Translations under genes and position numbers: made by a program
Part shown: one piece after another, positions 45,525-53,952 of the stretch
How the letters are laid out: every line of letters starts with the position of its first letter
How positions within the stretch are numbered: position 1 is the stretch's first letter
Notes under the pieces: generated by a model
The model's input: only the letters and a program-made list of their open reading frames with translations
What the model was told of the DNA's origin: nothing
Databases searched by the model: none
Source of the DNA: Herbaspirillum sp. SJZ107
GTDB lineage: Bacteria > Pseudomonadota > Gammaproteobacteria > Burkholderiales > Burkholderiaceae_D
Length of the DNA stretch: 64,000 bases
Direction of reading: 5' to 3'
Assembly: GCF_006715485.1 (NCBI RefSeq)
Contig: NZ_VFNH01000001.1
Span: forward strand, 930,001 to 994,000

Positions 45525-46400
45525 ATGCGCATACCCCTGCTGTCTACCTTCCTTATCCTGGTCCTGCTCGGCGCCGCCGCACTCTGGGTGCTGGGTTCCG
45601 CCCTCATCAAGGTCGAGCCACGGGCGGTGACGCTCGATGTCGCGCTCGGCGCCGAGCCCTTGACGCTGGACGCCGGTCCCGGCCGGCGCGTCGCCGCCTC
45701 CTATATCCCGGCGCTGGAAACAGGCAAGGGCGGGGGCAAGGGCGGCATCCTGCTGCTGCACGGCATCCACAGCGACCGGCGCCAGATGGAGGCGCGCGCC
45801 GCCTTCCTGCATCGCGAAGGCTATGCCGTGATGCTGATCGATTTGCCGGGCCAGGGTGCCAGCACCGCGCCGGCAGTGACTTTCGGCCTGACCGAGGCCG
45901 AAGGGGTGCGCGCCGCGCTCGAGGAATTGCAGCGGCGCCTGCCCGGCCGGCGCATCGGCGTGATCGGCGTCTCGCTCGGCGCCGCGTCGCTGGTGCTGTG
46001 CCGCGATTGCCCGAAAGTGGATGCGGCGGTGCTGGAATCGATGTACCCGTCGATCGAAGAAGCGGTCGAAGACCGCCTGCGCATCCGCCTGGGTGCGCTC
46101 GGCGCGCCCTTGTCGCGGCTGCTGCTGTGGCAACTGCCGCTGCGCCTGGACATCCATCCGGCGCAGCTGCGTCCGATTGCTCATGTGGGATCGCTGGGGA
46201 TGCCGCTGCTGATCGCCGCCGGCAGCGCCGACCGCCACACGACGCTGGCCGAAACCGAGCGTCTGTACGCGGCCGCGGCGGCGCCGAAATCGCTGTGGGT
46301 GGTCGACGGGGCGGCGCACGTCGACTTGCACGGCTATGCGACGGCGGAGTACGAACGCCGCATCGGTGCCTTCCTGGAGCGCTACGTGGCCGGCCAATAA
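45525..46400 (+). CDS. Alpha/beta hydrolase, membrane-anchored
   Basis: Hydrolase-fold protein of 291 residues with an N-terminal membrane helix (residues 5-25, LLSTFLILVLLGAAALWVL). The fold is shown by LLHGIHSDRR (oxyanion region), nucleophile elbow GVSLGA, PLLIAAGSADRHTT before the acid residue and the C-terminal GAAHVDLHGY with the catalytic-type histidine. A lysine/glycine-rich stretch (GKGGGKGG) precedes the hydrolase core. Substrate unknown. It follows the CueR-type gene by 26 bases and may be read from the same transcript. Confidence 0.85.
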   Translation: MRIPLLSTFLILVLLGAAALWVLGSALIKVEPRAVTLDVALGAEPLTLDAGPGRRVAASYIPALETGKGGGKGGILLLHGIHSDRRQMEARAAFLHREGYAVMLIDLPGQGASTAPAVTFGLTEAEGVRAALEELQRRLPGRRIGVIGVSLGAASLVLCRDCPKVDAAVLESMYPSIEEAVEDRLRIRLGALGAPLSRLLLWQLPLRLDIHPAQLRPIAHVGSLGMPLLIAAGSADRHTTLAETERLYAAAAAPKSLWVVDGAAHVDLHGYATAEYERRIGAFLERYVAGQ

Positions 46401-46412
46401 CGCGGCCAATAA

Positions 46413-46456
46413 CGCAAAACGCCGCAATCCTTTTGCAAAGATTGCGGCGTTTTGCG
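46413..46456. terminator. Bidirectional terminator hairpin
   Basis: A perfect 17-base inverted repeat (46413-46429 with 46440-46456) containing ACGCCGCAATC, with a 10-base loop. Each stem end carries four T residues when read outward, so it can serve both the hydrolase gene (+) and the tRNA-Leu operon (-). Confidence 0.85.
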
Positions 46457-46498
46457 CCAGACAAAATATCTAGTAGGTCTCGACGACCGGGTAGCATT

Positions 46499-46583
46499 TG
46501 GTGCCCACGGAGGGACTCGAACCCCCACACCTCGCGGCACATGGACCTGAACCATGCGCGTCTACCAATTCCGCCACGTGGGC
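46499..46583 (-). tRNA. tRNA-Leu (CAG), copy 3 of the operon
   Basis: 85-base tRNA including encoded CCA. The acceptor stem GCCCACG pairs with CGTGGGC, the anticodon loop is TTCAGGT (anticodon CAG) and there is a long variable arm as expected for a class II tRNA-Leu; the T-loop reads GGTTCGAGTCC. It is distal in the minus-strand transcript and 45 bases from the next copy. Confidence 0.97.
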
Positions 46584-46628
46584 ATGCAAACAACTTGTAC
46601 AACGATACTGCAACAACCAGGTAGCTTT

Positions 46629-46713
46629 TGGTGCCCACGGAGGGACTCGAACCCCCACACCTCGCGGCACATGGACCTGAACCATGCGCGTCTACCAATT
46701 CCGCCACGTGGGC
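46629..46713 (-). tRNA. tRNA-Leu (CAG), copy 2 of the operon
   Basis: Identical in sequence to the neighbouring copies as far as I can compare: anticodon CAG in the loop TTCAGGT, long variable arm and encoded CCA. The 45- and 43-base spacers that separate the copies share their first few bases, which fits tandem duplication. Confidence 0.97.
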
Positions 46714-46756
46714 ATACAAACAACCGGTACTACAACCATCAACAACACAGCAGCTT

Positions 46757-46841
46757 TGGTGCCCACGGAGGGACTCGAACCCCCACACCTCGCGGCACAT
46801 GGACCTGAACCATGCGCGTCTACCAATTCCGCCACGTGGGC
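46757..46841 (-). tRNA. tRNA-Leu (CAG), copy 1 (promoter-proximal)
   Basis: First tRNA of the minus-strand operon. Same 85-base sequence with encoded CCA and anticodon CAG, decoding CUG, the main leucine codon of such GC-rich genomes. The consensus promoter at 47024-47051 lies about 180 bases upstream. Confidence 0.97.
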
Positions 46842-47242
46842 GCTGTATTGCTTCTACTTCTTGCTTCTGCTTCTTTACTGCTGCTCGACGTTGCCGTCGA
46901 ATTCCGCTACGATATCAGGCTTTGCCGTTTTGCGCTAGACCAACTTTCGTTTGTCTCTCACCGGGCTGCGACTGACTCGCATCGCTCCTCGTTTCCGGCT
47001 GTGCCGTTTTCGAAGAGAGCGAAAGTATAGCGGATCAATTGCAAATGTCAAAGGGGCACGATGCGATCGCTGCGATGACCCGTCACCGGCGCCGATCCGG
47101 CCACGCCACCCGCAGCACGCTTCGGACGCCAAGTTAGGCGAATCCCCGTGTCCTCCGTTACACTACGCGTGAAGACGTGTCAATCCAACCATTGCGCCGA
47201 TAGTCGGCCAACCTACTGGCTCAACAAGATTAAGAAGACGAT
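46842..47242. other. Divergent intergenic region between tRNA-Leu operon and rnr
   Basis: No gene is supported in these 401 bases. The part 46842-47017 would be the leader of the tRNA transcript; it is pyrimidine-rich on the plus strand (CTTCTACTTCTTGCTTC) and ends in no obvious tRNA-like fold. The part 47052-47242 must contain the rnr promoter, for which I found only a weak TACACT at 47158-47163 without a good -35. Confidence 0.5.
47024..47051 (-). promoter_or_regulatory. Consensus sigma-70 promoter of the tRNA-Leu operon
   Basis: On the minus strand TTGACA (47046-47051) and TATACT (47024-47029) are separated by 16 bases: a perfect -35 and a five-of-six -10. Transcription would start near 47017 and run into the three tRNA-Leu genes. 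Confidence 0.85.
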
Positions 47243-50200
47243 TTGAAGCACCCAACCTATACCATCCCCAGCCGAGAGGAAATCCTCGGCATCTTCCGCC
47301 AGGCCGGATCGCCACTCGACAGTGGCGCCGTGGCCCGCGCCCTGCAAGTCGATCCAGAAGCCGAGGGCGTGCTGACGCGCCGCCTGAATGCGATGGAACG
47401 CGACGGCCAGATCCGCGCCAACGCCTCCGGCGAATATCAATTGACCGACCATTCGAGCTTCGTCTCGGGCCGTGTCAGCGCCCACCGCGACGGCTTCGGC
47501 TTCGTGATCCCGGACGAGGGCGGCGACGACCTGTTCCTGCCCGACAAAGAGATGCAGAAAGTCCTGCACGGCGACCGCGTGCTGGCGCGCGTGATCGGCA
47601 CCGACCGCCGCGGCCGTCCGGAAGGCACGATCGTCGAAGTGGTCGAGCGTGCGAATACCCACATCATCGGCCGCCTGCTGCAGGAAGACGGCGTGTGGAA
47701 AGTCGCACCCGAAGACAAGCGCATCGGCCAGGACATCCTGCTGGCCGGCCGGCCGGACAAGGCCAAGGCCGGCCAGGTGGTCAGCGTCGAACTGGTCGAG
47801 CAGCCGTCGCGCTTCAAGCAGCCGACCGGCCGCATCGTCGAAGTGCTCGGCGAGCTGGACGACCCGGGCATGGAAATCGAGATCGCCGTGCGCAAGTTCG
47901 GCGTGCCGCACGTGTTTTCCGCTGCCGCACTGAAGCAGGCCAACAAGCTGCCGAACGAAGTGCGCGATATCGACCTCGGCGAGCGCGTCGACCTGCGCGA
48001 CGTGCCGCTGGTGACCATCGACGGCGCCGATGCGCGCGACTTCGACGATGCCGTCTACTGCGAACCGGTCAAGATCGGCCGCACCCGCGGCTATCGCCTG
48101 CTGGTGGCGATCGCCGACGTCAGCAACTACGTGAAGCCGGGCGATCCGCTCGACGACGATGCCATCGAGCGCTCGACCTCGGTGTATTTCCCGCGCCGCG
48201 TGATCCCGATGCTGCCGGAAAAGCTGTCGAACGGCCTGTGCTCGCTGAACCCGGCGGTGGACCGCCTGACGCTGGTGTGCGACATGGTGGTGTCGCTCGA
48301 GGGCGAGGTCGGTGCCTACCAGTTCTACCCGGCCGTGATGCACTCGGCGGCGCGCCTGACCTATGACGAAGTGGCCACCATCCTGGGCAATACCCAGGGT
48401 CCGGAAGCGGGCCGCCGTCCCGGCATCGTGCCGCACCTGCTGCACCTGAACGAAGTGTTCCGCGCGCTGCTGAAGGCGCGCCAGGAACGCGGTGCAATCG
48501 ATTTCGAGACCACCGAGACCTATATCGTCTCGAACGCGATGGGCAAGATCGAAAAGATCCTGCCGCGCACCCGCAACGACGCACACCGCCTGATCGAGGA
48601 ATGCATGCTGGCCGCCAACGTGTGCGCCGCCGACTTCCTGATCCGCCACGACCAGCCGAGCACCTTCCGCATCCACGCGGTGCCGACCGAGGAAAAGCTG
48701 AACCAGCTGCGTACCTTCCTCAAGCAGGCCGGCCTGAACCTGGGCGGCGGCACCACGCCGCAGGCGCGCGACTACGCCGAGCTTATGCAGCGCATCAAGG
48801 AGCGCCCGGATGCGACGCTGCTGCAGACCATGCTGCTGCGCTCGATGCAGCAGGCGGTCTACAGCCCGGACAACGTCGGCCACTTCGGCCTGGCCTACGA
48901 GCACTACGCCCACTTCACCAGCCCGATCCGCCGTTATCCCGACCTGCTGACCCACCGCGCGATCAAGGCGGTCCTGAAGGGCAAGAAGTACGAGCCGACC
49001 GGCATCGACCTGTCCAAGCTGAACACGACGCTGTCGAATTCGGCGCGCAAGCAGGCCGCCAAGGACAAGCTGGAAGGCAGGCAGAAGGATCCGAAGGACC
49101 TGACCATCTGGGACGCGCTCGGCGTGCACTGCTCGGCCAACGAGCGCCGCGCCGACGAAGCCTCGCGCGACGTCGAGAACTGGCTCAAGTGCTACTACAT
49201 GCAGGACAAGCTGGGCGAGGAATTCACCGGCGTGATCTCGGGCGTGACCCCGTTCGGCATCTTCGTGCAGCTGAACGAGCTGTTCGTCGAAGGCCTGGTC
49301 CACATCAGCGGCCTGGGCACCGGCGACTACTTCCAGTACGACGAAGCGCGCCATGAGCTGCGCAGCGACCGCACCGGCAAGGCCTTCAAGCTCACCGACC
49401 AGGTGACGGTGCAGGTGGCGCGCGTCGACCTCGAGTCGCGCAAGATCGACCTGGTGCTGGCGCAGCCGGCTCAAGAGAAGGCGGCTCTCCCGGCGCCGCT
49501 GGAGCGCGCCCGCGCCCTGGCCCAGGAAGCGCTGACCCAGAAGGAACCGAAGGAATCGCGCCGCCGCAAGCGCAACCGCAACAAGAACAAGGGGAACCGC
49601 GAGCAGAACCCGGTCGCGGACGAGGCGCTGACCTGGCCGATACCAGTCGACGCGGAGGAGACTTCCGACGAGGAAGTCACTGCCAGCGACGAAAGCCCGG
49701 ACGACGTCGTGTTCGTGCCGCCGTCGCGCAGCAGCCGCCGCCGCAAGGCGCGGGCGCAGCGTGCCGAAGCGGCACGTGCCGCGGAGGCAGGCAATGCCGG
49801 CGCATCGGCGCCGGCGGCTGCCGACGTGCCGCCGCCACCACCGCCAGCAGTCGAGCCGCCGGTAGCCGCGCCTGTCGAAGCCGCGCTTGTGCAGGCCGAG
49901 CCTGCGCCGGCACCGAAGAAGAAACGCGCGGCAAAACGCGTTGCCGAGGAAGCCGCAGCGCCGCTGCAGGAACCGGCACTGGCACCGGCACCGGCTCCGG
50001 TTCCCGAGCCTGCGGCTGCTCCGGCCGAGCAGGCACCGAAGAAGAAGCGTGCCGCCAAGAAGGCGCCGCAGGATGCTGCGGTCCTGGCGCCGGAACCGGC
50101 CCCGGAACCGGTGGCGGCACCGGCCGCACCAGCAGCACCAGCTGAACCGGCACCGAAGAAGAAGCGCGCTGCGAAGCAGGCGCCGCAGGAAGCTGCGGCA

Positions 50201-50461
50201 CCGGCACCAGTGCCCGCGCCGGAACCGGCACCGGCGGAACCGGCACCAAAGAAAAAGCGCGCTGCCAAGCCAGCGGCGCTGGAAGTGCCGGCAGCGGAAC
50301 CGGCCCCGGCAGAACCGGCGCCGAAAAAGAAGCGGGCAAGCAGCAAGCCGGCCGAGCCAGCGGCGCAAGCCGTTGTAACGGCGCCAGCGAAAAAACCGGC
50401 TGCCAAAAAAGCAGTGGCCAAAAAAGCTGCGGCTAAAAAAGCGGCACCCAAGGCGAAGTAA
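47243..50461 (+). CDS. rnr: Ribonuclease R with long repetitive Ala/Pro/Lys-rich tail
   Basis: 3'-5' exoribonuclease that degrades structured RNA. The 1072-residue protein has an N-terminal winged-helix segment (IPSREEILGIFRQA), cold-shock domains, the RNB catalytic core with DGADARDFDDAV near residue 262, and an S1 domain near 658-745 (GVISGVTPFGIFVQLNELF). Ordinary RNase R ends soon after S1, near 800 residues. Here about 300 extra residues follow, with five copies of APKKKRA in a Pro/Ala background and a final KKAAAKKAAPKAK-type tail. TTG at 47243 is taken as the start because it begins the conserved N-terminus; the ribosome binding site is weak. rlmB follows. Confidence 0.93.
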   Translation: MKHPTYTIPSREEILGIFRQAGSPLDSGAVARALQVDPEAEGVLTRRLNAMERDGQIRANASGEYQLTDHSSFVSGRVSAHRDGFGFVIPDEGGDDLFLPDKEMQKVLHGDRVLARVIGTDRRGRPEGTIVEVVERANTHIIGRLLQEDGVWKVAPEDKRIGQDILLAGRPDKAKAGQVVSVELVEQPSRFKQPTGRIVEVLGELDDPGMEIEIAVRKFGVPHVFSAAALKQANKLPNEVRDIDLGERVDLRDVPLVTIDGADARDFDDAVYCEPVKIGRTRGYRLLVAIADVSNYVKPGDPLDDDAIERSTSVYFPRRVIPMLPEKLSNGLCSLNPAVDRLTLVCDMVVSLEGEVGAYQFYPAVMHSAARLTYDEVATILGNTQGPEAGRRPGIVPHLLHLNEVFRALLKARQERGAIDFETTETYIVSNAMGKIEKILPRTRNDAHRLIEECMLAANVCAADFLIRHDQPSTFRIHAVPTEEKLNQLRTFLKQAGLNLGGGTTPQARDYAELMQRIKERPDATLLQTMLLRSMQQAVYSPDNVGHFGLAYEHYAHFTSPIRRYPDLLTHRAIKAVLKGKKYEPTGIDLSKLNTTLSNSARKQAAKDKLEGRQKDPKDLTIWDALGVHCSANERRADEASRDVENWLKCYYMQDKLGEEFTGVISGVTPFGIFVQLNELFVEGLVHISGLGTGDYFQYDEARHELRSDRTGKAFKLTDQVTVQVARVDLESRKIDLVLAQPAQEKAALPAPLERARALAQEALTQKEPKESRRRKRNRNKNKGNREQNPVADEALTWPIPVDAEETSDEEVTASDESPDDVVFVPPSRSSRRRKARAQRAEAARAAEAGNAGASAPAAADVPPPPPPAVEPPVAAPVEAALVQAEPAPAPKKKRAAKRVAEEAAAPLQEPALAPAPAPVPEPAAAPAEQAPKKKRAAKKAPQDAAVLAPEPAPEPVAAPAAPAAPAEPAPKKKRAAKQAPQEAAAPAPVPAPEPAPAEPAPKKKRAAKPAALEVPAAEPAPAEPAPKKKRASSKPAEPAAQAVVTAPAKKPAAKKAVAKKAAAKKAAPKAK

Positions 50462-50500
50462 GCGGGCGTCGTCAACACAACAAGAACAGTAGTCAGATGA

Positions 50501-50535
50501 GGTCGGAGCCCACCCGTGTGAACCGGGCTCCGGCC
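50501..50535. repeat. Intergenic palindrome between rnr and rlmB
   Basis: GGTCGGAGCCC (50501-50511) and GGGCTCCGGCC (50525-50535) form an 11-base-pair stem with one G-U pair and a 13-base loop. No T run follows, so it is not a standard terminator. The form suggests a dispersed extragenic palindrome; it may also stabilise rnr mRNA. Confidence 0.6.
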
Positions 50536-50571
50536 CCATGGTTTAAAACTAGCAGGAAGAAGACGTAACGA

Positions 50572-51318
50572 ATGAAAAATAAAATGATTTTTGGCTTCCA
50601 TGCGGTGACCTCGCGCCTGCGGCACGAGGCAGCATCGGTGGAAGAGATCTTTGTCGATGCCGAGCGCCAGGACCGCCGCATGCAGGACCTGATCGCCAAC
50701 GCCAAGCAGGCCGGCGTGCGCGTCATGCCGGTGGAGTCGGCGCGCCTCGACAAGATCGTCGGCACCCGCCGCCACCAGGGCGTGATCGCGTTCGCCAGCC
50801 AGCTGTCGCTGGCGCGCAACCTGGATGAGCTGCTGGACGTGGTGGAAGGTCCGCCGCTGCTGCTGATCCTGGACGGCATCACCGATCCGCACAACCTGGG
50901 CGCCTGCCTGCGCGTGGCCGACGGCGTCGGCGCGCACGCGGTCATCGCGCCGAAGGACCGCTCGGTCGGCCTGAACGCCACCGCCGCCAAGGTCGCCAGC
51001 GGCGCCGCCGAGAGCGTGCCCTACATCACCGTCACCAACCTGGCGCGCACCATGCGCGACCTGAAGGACCGCGGCATCTGGCTGATCGGCACGTCCGACG
51101 ACGCCGACAAGGGCCTGTACGAAGGCGACTTCACCGGCCCGACGGCGCTGGTGATGGGCTCGGAAGGCGAGGGCATGCGCCGCCTGACCCGCGAGACTTG
51201 CGACGTGCTGGTCAACATCCCGATGTTCGGCTCGGTCGAGAGCCTGAACGTCTCGGTCGCCTCCGGCGTCTGCCTGTACGAGGCGCGCCGCCAGCGTCTG
51301 GCCAAAGAGCCGCAGTAA
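50572..51318 (+). CDS. rlmB: 23S rRNA (guanosine-2251-2'-O)-methyltransferase RlmB
   Basis: SpoU-family (SPOUT) methyltransferase of 248 residues. Motif 1 is [19 protein letters not shown] near residue 105, motif 2 [12 protein letters not shown] near 198, and motif 3 [22 protein letters not shown] near 220. The N-terminal RNA-binding domain starts [13 protein letters not shown]. RlmB methylates G2251 in the 23S peptidyl-transferase P loop. Adjacent rnr and rlmB is the arrangement known from E. coli. AGGAAG lies upstream; a strong terminator follows. Confidence 0.96.
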   Translation: MKNKMIFGFHAVTSRLRHEAASVEEIFVDAERQDRRMQDLIANAKQAGVRVMPVESARLDKIVGTRRHQGVIAFASQLSLARNLDELLDVVEGPPLLLILDGITDPHNLGACLRVADGVGAHAVIAPKDRSVGLNATAAKVASGAAESVPYITVTNLARTMRDLKDRGIWLIGTSDDADKGLYEGDFTGPTALVMGSEGEGMRRLTRETCDVLVNIPMFGSVESLNVSVASGVCLYEARRQRLAKEPQ

Positions 51319-51340
51319 GCCATCCGCCCCGGCACTGAAC

Positions 51341-51376
51341 GCCCGTTGCCCGGCATTGCCGCGCAGCGGGCTTTTT
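51341..51376 (+). terminator. Rho-independent terminator after rlmB
   Basis: GCCCGTTGC (51341-51349) pairs with GCAGCGGGC (51363-51371) with one G-U pair, followed by five T residues and then CTTT. It ends the rnr-rlmB transcript. Confidence 0.88.
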
Positions 51377-51458
51377 CTTTCCAGGCCAGACCGAAGGCCC
51401 GCAAGCAAGACCGGCCCGGATACGCTACCATGCTGTCTGTTTGCCACGGTTTTATCCT

Positions 51459-52196
51459 ATGTTTTCCAATCTGCGTGAAGATATCCAGAGCATCATCGAG
51501 CGCGACCCTGCGGCGCGCAACGGATGGGAAGTGCTCACCTGTTATCCCGGCCTGCATGCCGTGGTCATGCATCGCTGGGCGCACGCCTGCTGGTATGCCG
51601 GCTTCAAATGGCTGGGCCGCTTCATCTCGTATATCGCGCGCATCGTCACCGGCATCGAGATCCACCCGGGCGCGACCATCGGCCGGCGCGTCTTCATCGA
51701 CCACGGCTTCGGCGTGGTCATCGGCGAAACGGCCGTGGTCGGCGACGACTGCACCATCTACCAGGGCGTGACCCTGGGCGGCACCACGCTGGTGGCCGGC
51801 ACCAAGCGCCATCCCACGCTCGAGCGCGGCGTGATCGTCGGCGCCGGCGCCCAGGTGCTGGGCGCGTTCACCGTGGGCGAGTACGCCAAGATCGGCTCCA
51901 ACGCCGTGGTCGTGAAGCCGGTGCCGGCCGGCGCCACCGCGGTCGGCAACCCGGCTCACCTGGTGCGCAAGGAAGAGCAGGCGCGCAGCGCCCAGATGTT
52001 CGCGGCCTACGGCGTCACGCCCAACGGCGACGACCCGCTGTCGAAGGCGCTGCGCAACCTGATCGCGCACGCGGCGGCCCAGGACGAGCAGATCGAACGC
52101 CTGTGCGCCACCATGAAGGCAGCCGGCATCGCCTGCCAGAGGATGGACGAGAATGATAAACTCGATCAGGCCCAGCTGAACCGGCTGGTAGATTGA
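51459..52196 (+). CDS. cysE: Serine O-acetyltransferase
   Basis: First enzyme of cysteine synthesis from serine, 245 residues. The N-terminal helical part (MFSNLREDIQSIIERDPAA, HRWAHACWYAG) leads to a hexapeptide-repeat acetyltransferase domain: IEIHPGATIGRRVFIDHGFGVVIGE, DDCTIYQGVTLGG, VGAGAQVLGAFTVGEYAKIGSNAVV. The catalytic-type His-Asp pair lies in IDHGFG. The C-terminal tail is extended and helical. ATG 51459 is preferred over an earlier start because it begins the conserved MFSNLRED. Confidence 0.95.
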   Translation: MFSNLREDIQSIIERDPAARNGWEVLTCYPGLHAVVMHRWAHACWYAGFKWLGRFISYIARIVTGIEIHPGATIGRRVFIDHGFGVVIGETAVVGDDCTIYQGVTLGGTTLVAGTKRHPTLERGVIVGAGAQVLGAFTVGEYAKIGSNAVVVKPVPAGATAVGNPAHLVRKEEQARSAQMFAAYGVTPNGDDPLSKALRNLIAHAAAQDEQIERLCATMKAAGIACQRMDENDKLDQAQLNRLVD

Positions 52197-52212
52197 GCGT
52201 AAAGAGAGCAAT

Positions 52213-52902
52213 ATGGAAGACAATATCCCGGGCAGCTTCGACCCGGCATCCGATCTCGATCCCTTCGAAATCCGCGTCCTCGGCGTGCTCGCCGAAAAAG
52301 AGGCGCTCACGCCGGACAACTATCCGCTCACGCTGAACGCGCTGATGAACGGCTGCAACCAGCTGTCCAGCCGCGATCCGGTGATGCAGCTGCCGGAAGA
52401 CGTGGTGCACGACACCCTGCAGCGCCTCATGCAGCGCAAGCTGGTCAACGGCATCACCCAGGCCGGCGCCCGCGTCGTGAAATACGAGCACCGCATGCGC
52501 ATCAAGTGGTCGCTCGAGCAGGACAAGGTCGCCATCCTCACCGTGCTGATGCTGCGCGGCCTGCAGACCGCCGGCGAGATCCGCTCGCGCAGCGGGCGCC
52601 TGTACGACTTCAAGTCGGTGTCCGACGTCGAGGCCGGCCTGCAATTTCTGATCGACAAATACCCGCCGCTGGTGGCGCGCCTGGAACGCGCGCCGGGCAC
52701 CAAGGAATCGCGCTACGGCCACCTGCTGGGCGGCGCGATCAACCTGGCGCGCGACGATTCCGCCTTCGGTGCCGCCAGCGCGCCGAGCACACCGTCGTCG
52801 GGTTCGCGCGTGGCCCAGCTGGAGCAGGAAGTGGCCAGCCTGCGCGTCGAGGTCGACGAACTCAAGGCGCAGTTCGCGGCGTTTCGCCAGCAGTTCGAGT
52901 AA
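52213..52902 (+). CDS. YceH family protein (DUF480)
   Basis: Protein of 229 residues of the YceH family, function not established. Two winged-helix-like units are visible: EIRVLGVLAEKEALTPDNYPLTLNAL at residues 17-42 and KVAILTVLMLRGLQTAGEIRSRS near 105-127. The C-terminus is a predicted coiled coil (VAQLEQEVASLRVEVDELKAQF). It lies 16 bases after cysE, with AGAGAG as ribosome binding site, and its end faces the ABC permease gene. Confidence 0.9.
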   Translation: MEDNIPGSFDPASDLDPFEIRVLGVLAEKEALTPDNYPLTLNALMNGCNQLSSRDPVMQLPEDVVHDTLQRLMQRKLVNGITQAGARVVKYEHRMRIKWSLEQDKVAILTVLMLRGLQTAGEIRSRSGRLYDFKSVSDVEAGLQFLIDKYPPLVARLERAPGTKESRYGHLLGGAINLARDDSAFGAASAPSTPSSGSRVAQLEQEVASLRVEVDELKAQFAAFRQQFE

Positions 52903-52929
52903 TCCGCGCCGGCCCGGCGCCGCGCACAG

Positions 52930-52961
52930 GACCTGCATCGACAGGCGGCGCGATGCAGGTC
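52930..52961. terminator. Convergent-gene hairpin, possible terminator
   Basis: GACCTGCATCG (52930-52940) is perfectly complementary to CGATGCAGGTC (52951-52961), loop of 10 bases. It lies between the ends of two converging genes. There is no T run on either side, so it may act only as a weak terminator or mRNA stabiliser. Confidence 0.5.
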
Positions 52962-52968
52962 GAATGGA

Positions 52969-53952
52969 TCAGCCTTCGTCGCGGAAGCGGCGCAGGCGCA
53001 TCGCCGCATACAGCATGGCGGCGCCAAGCAGTGCCCACAGCCAGGCGTCGGCATGGGCCAGCGTCGCATACGAACTGCTGACCAGGCCATCCATCGCGGC
53101 GCCGTTTGGGTCGGTGCGCACGGCGGGCGGCACGCCGTCGAAGGTGAACCAGATGCCGGGCACGATGCCGCCGAGCAGGCGGGCGACCACGTCCTGCGCA
53201 TAGGGCATCAGGCCGAGCGGTTCGCCGTTCACGCTGGCGGCGGCCAGGCTGATCCATTTCACCAGGAGCAGGCCGATCAGCGGCACGCCCACCGCCCAGA
53301 TCAGCGGCTTGGCGCGCGCCCAGCTCGACACCAGCAGCAGCCAGCCGACGGCGGGCAGCGCCCACACCACGTACACCGGCAGCAGGGCAAGCAGGCGTAG
53401 CGGCGACAGGTAGAGATCGGGCGAGGTCAGCACATAACCGAATACGTGGACGCCGCCGAGGCCGAGCGTCACGCACGAGATGAGCAGCAGCAGCAGAGAC
53501 GCGACGGTGCCCAGCACGATCGTGATCAGCGGCGCCACCAGCAGCGCAGTGATGGCCTTGGACAGCACCGTCATCCCGTCCGACACCGGCAGCGACTTCC
53601 AGAACAGGATGCTGCGGTCGCGCCGCTCGTCGTGCAGCGCACCGAGGCAGTACGAAAAGATCACCGCGGTCAGCAGCGCGAACAGCGGCAGGGATGCGCC
53701 CAGGTAAACGCTGCTGCCCAGTTGCGCGATCCGGCGCGTGGCCTCGAGCGTGACGCCGACCTTGATGCCGTTGACCGTCTGGCCGTTGATGGTGACGTGG
53801 GTCGGGAGGTTGTGCATCGCCAGGCCGTAAACCATGGTACCGCCGAGGAACAGCACCAGCAGCGCGGCCACCGCCAGCGGCGCCCAGAACATCGAGCCCT
53901 TGTATTCCCAGAATTCGCGGCGCAGCAGCCATTTCATGGTCACGGTGTTCAT
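52969..53952 (-). CDS. ABC transporter permease
   Basis: Integral membrane protein of 327 residues with about six membrane helices (near 22-42, 110-130, 145-170, 178-200, 210-245 and 300-320). N-terminal sequence MKWLLRREFWEYKGSMFWAP and the ERRDRSILFWKSLPVSD segment resemble ABC-2 type permeases paired with GntR-type regulators. It overlaps the ATPase gene upstream by 4 bases. The exported substrate is unknown; related systems in other bacteria respond to cell-wall antibiotics. Confidence 0.87.
   Translation of the reverse strand: MNTVTMKWLLRREFWEYKGSMFWAPLAVAALLVLFLGGTMVYGLAMHNLPTHVTINGQTVNGIKVGVTLEATRRIAQLGSSVYLGASLPLFALLTAVIFSYCLGALHDERRDRSILFWKSLPVSDGMTVLSKAITALLVAPLITIVLGTVASLLLLLISCVTLGLGGVHVFGYVLTSPDLYLSPLRLLALLPVYVVWALPAVGWLLLVSSWARAKPLIWAVGVPLIGLLLVKWISLAAASVNGEPLGLMPYAQDVVARLLGGIVPGIWFTFDGVPPAVRTDPNGAAMDGLVSSSYATLAHADAWLWALLGAAMLYAAMRLRRFRDEG

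Noticed and set aside
46499-46841. Three 85-base repeats with spacers of 43-45 bases resembling a small CRISPR array
   Set aside because: Each repeat folds as a tRNA-Leu with encoded CCA, the spacers are similar to each other, and there are no cas genes.
47213-50539. A 1108-codon open frame on the minus strand opposite rnr
   Set aside because: Antisense shadow of the RNase R gene; low-complexity composition and no motifs.
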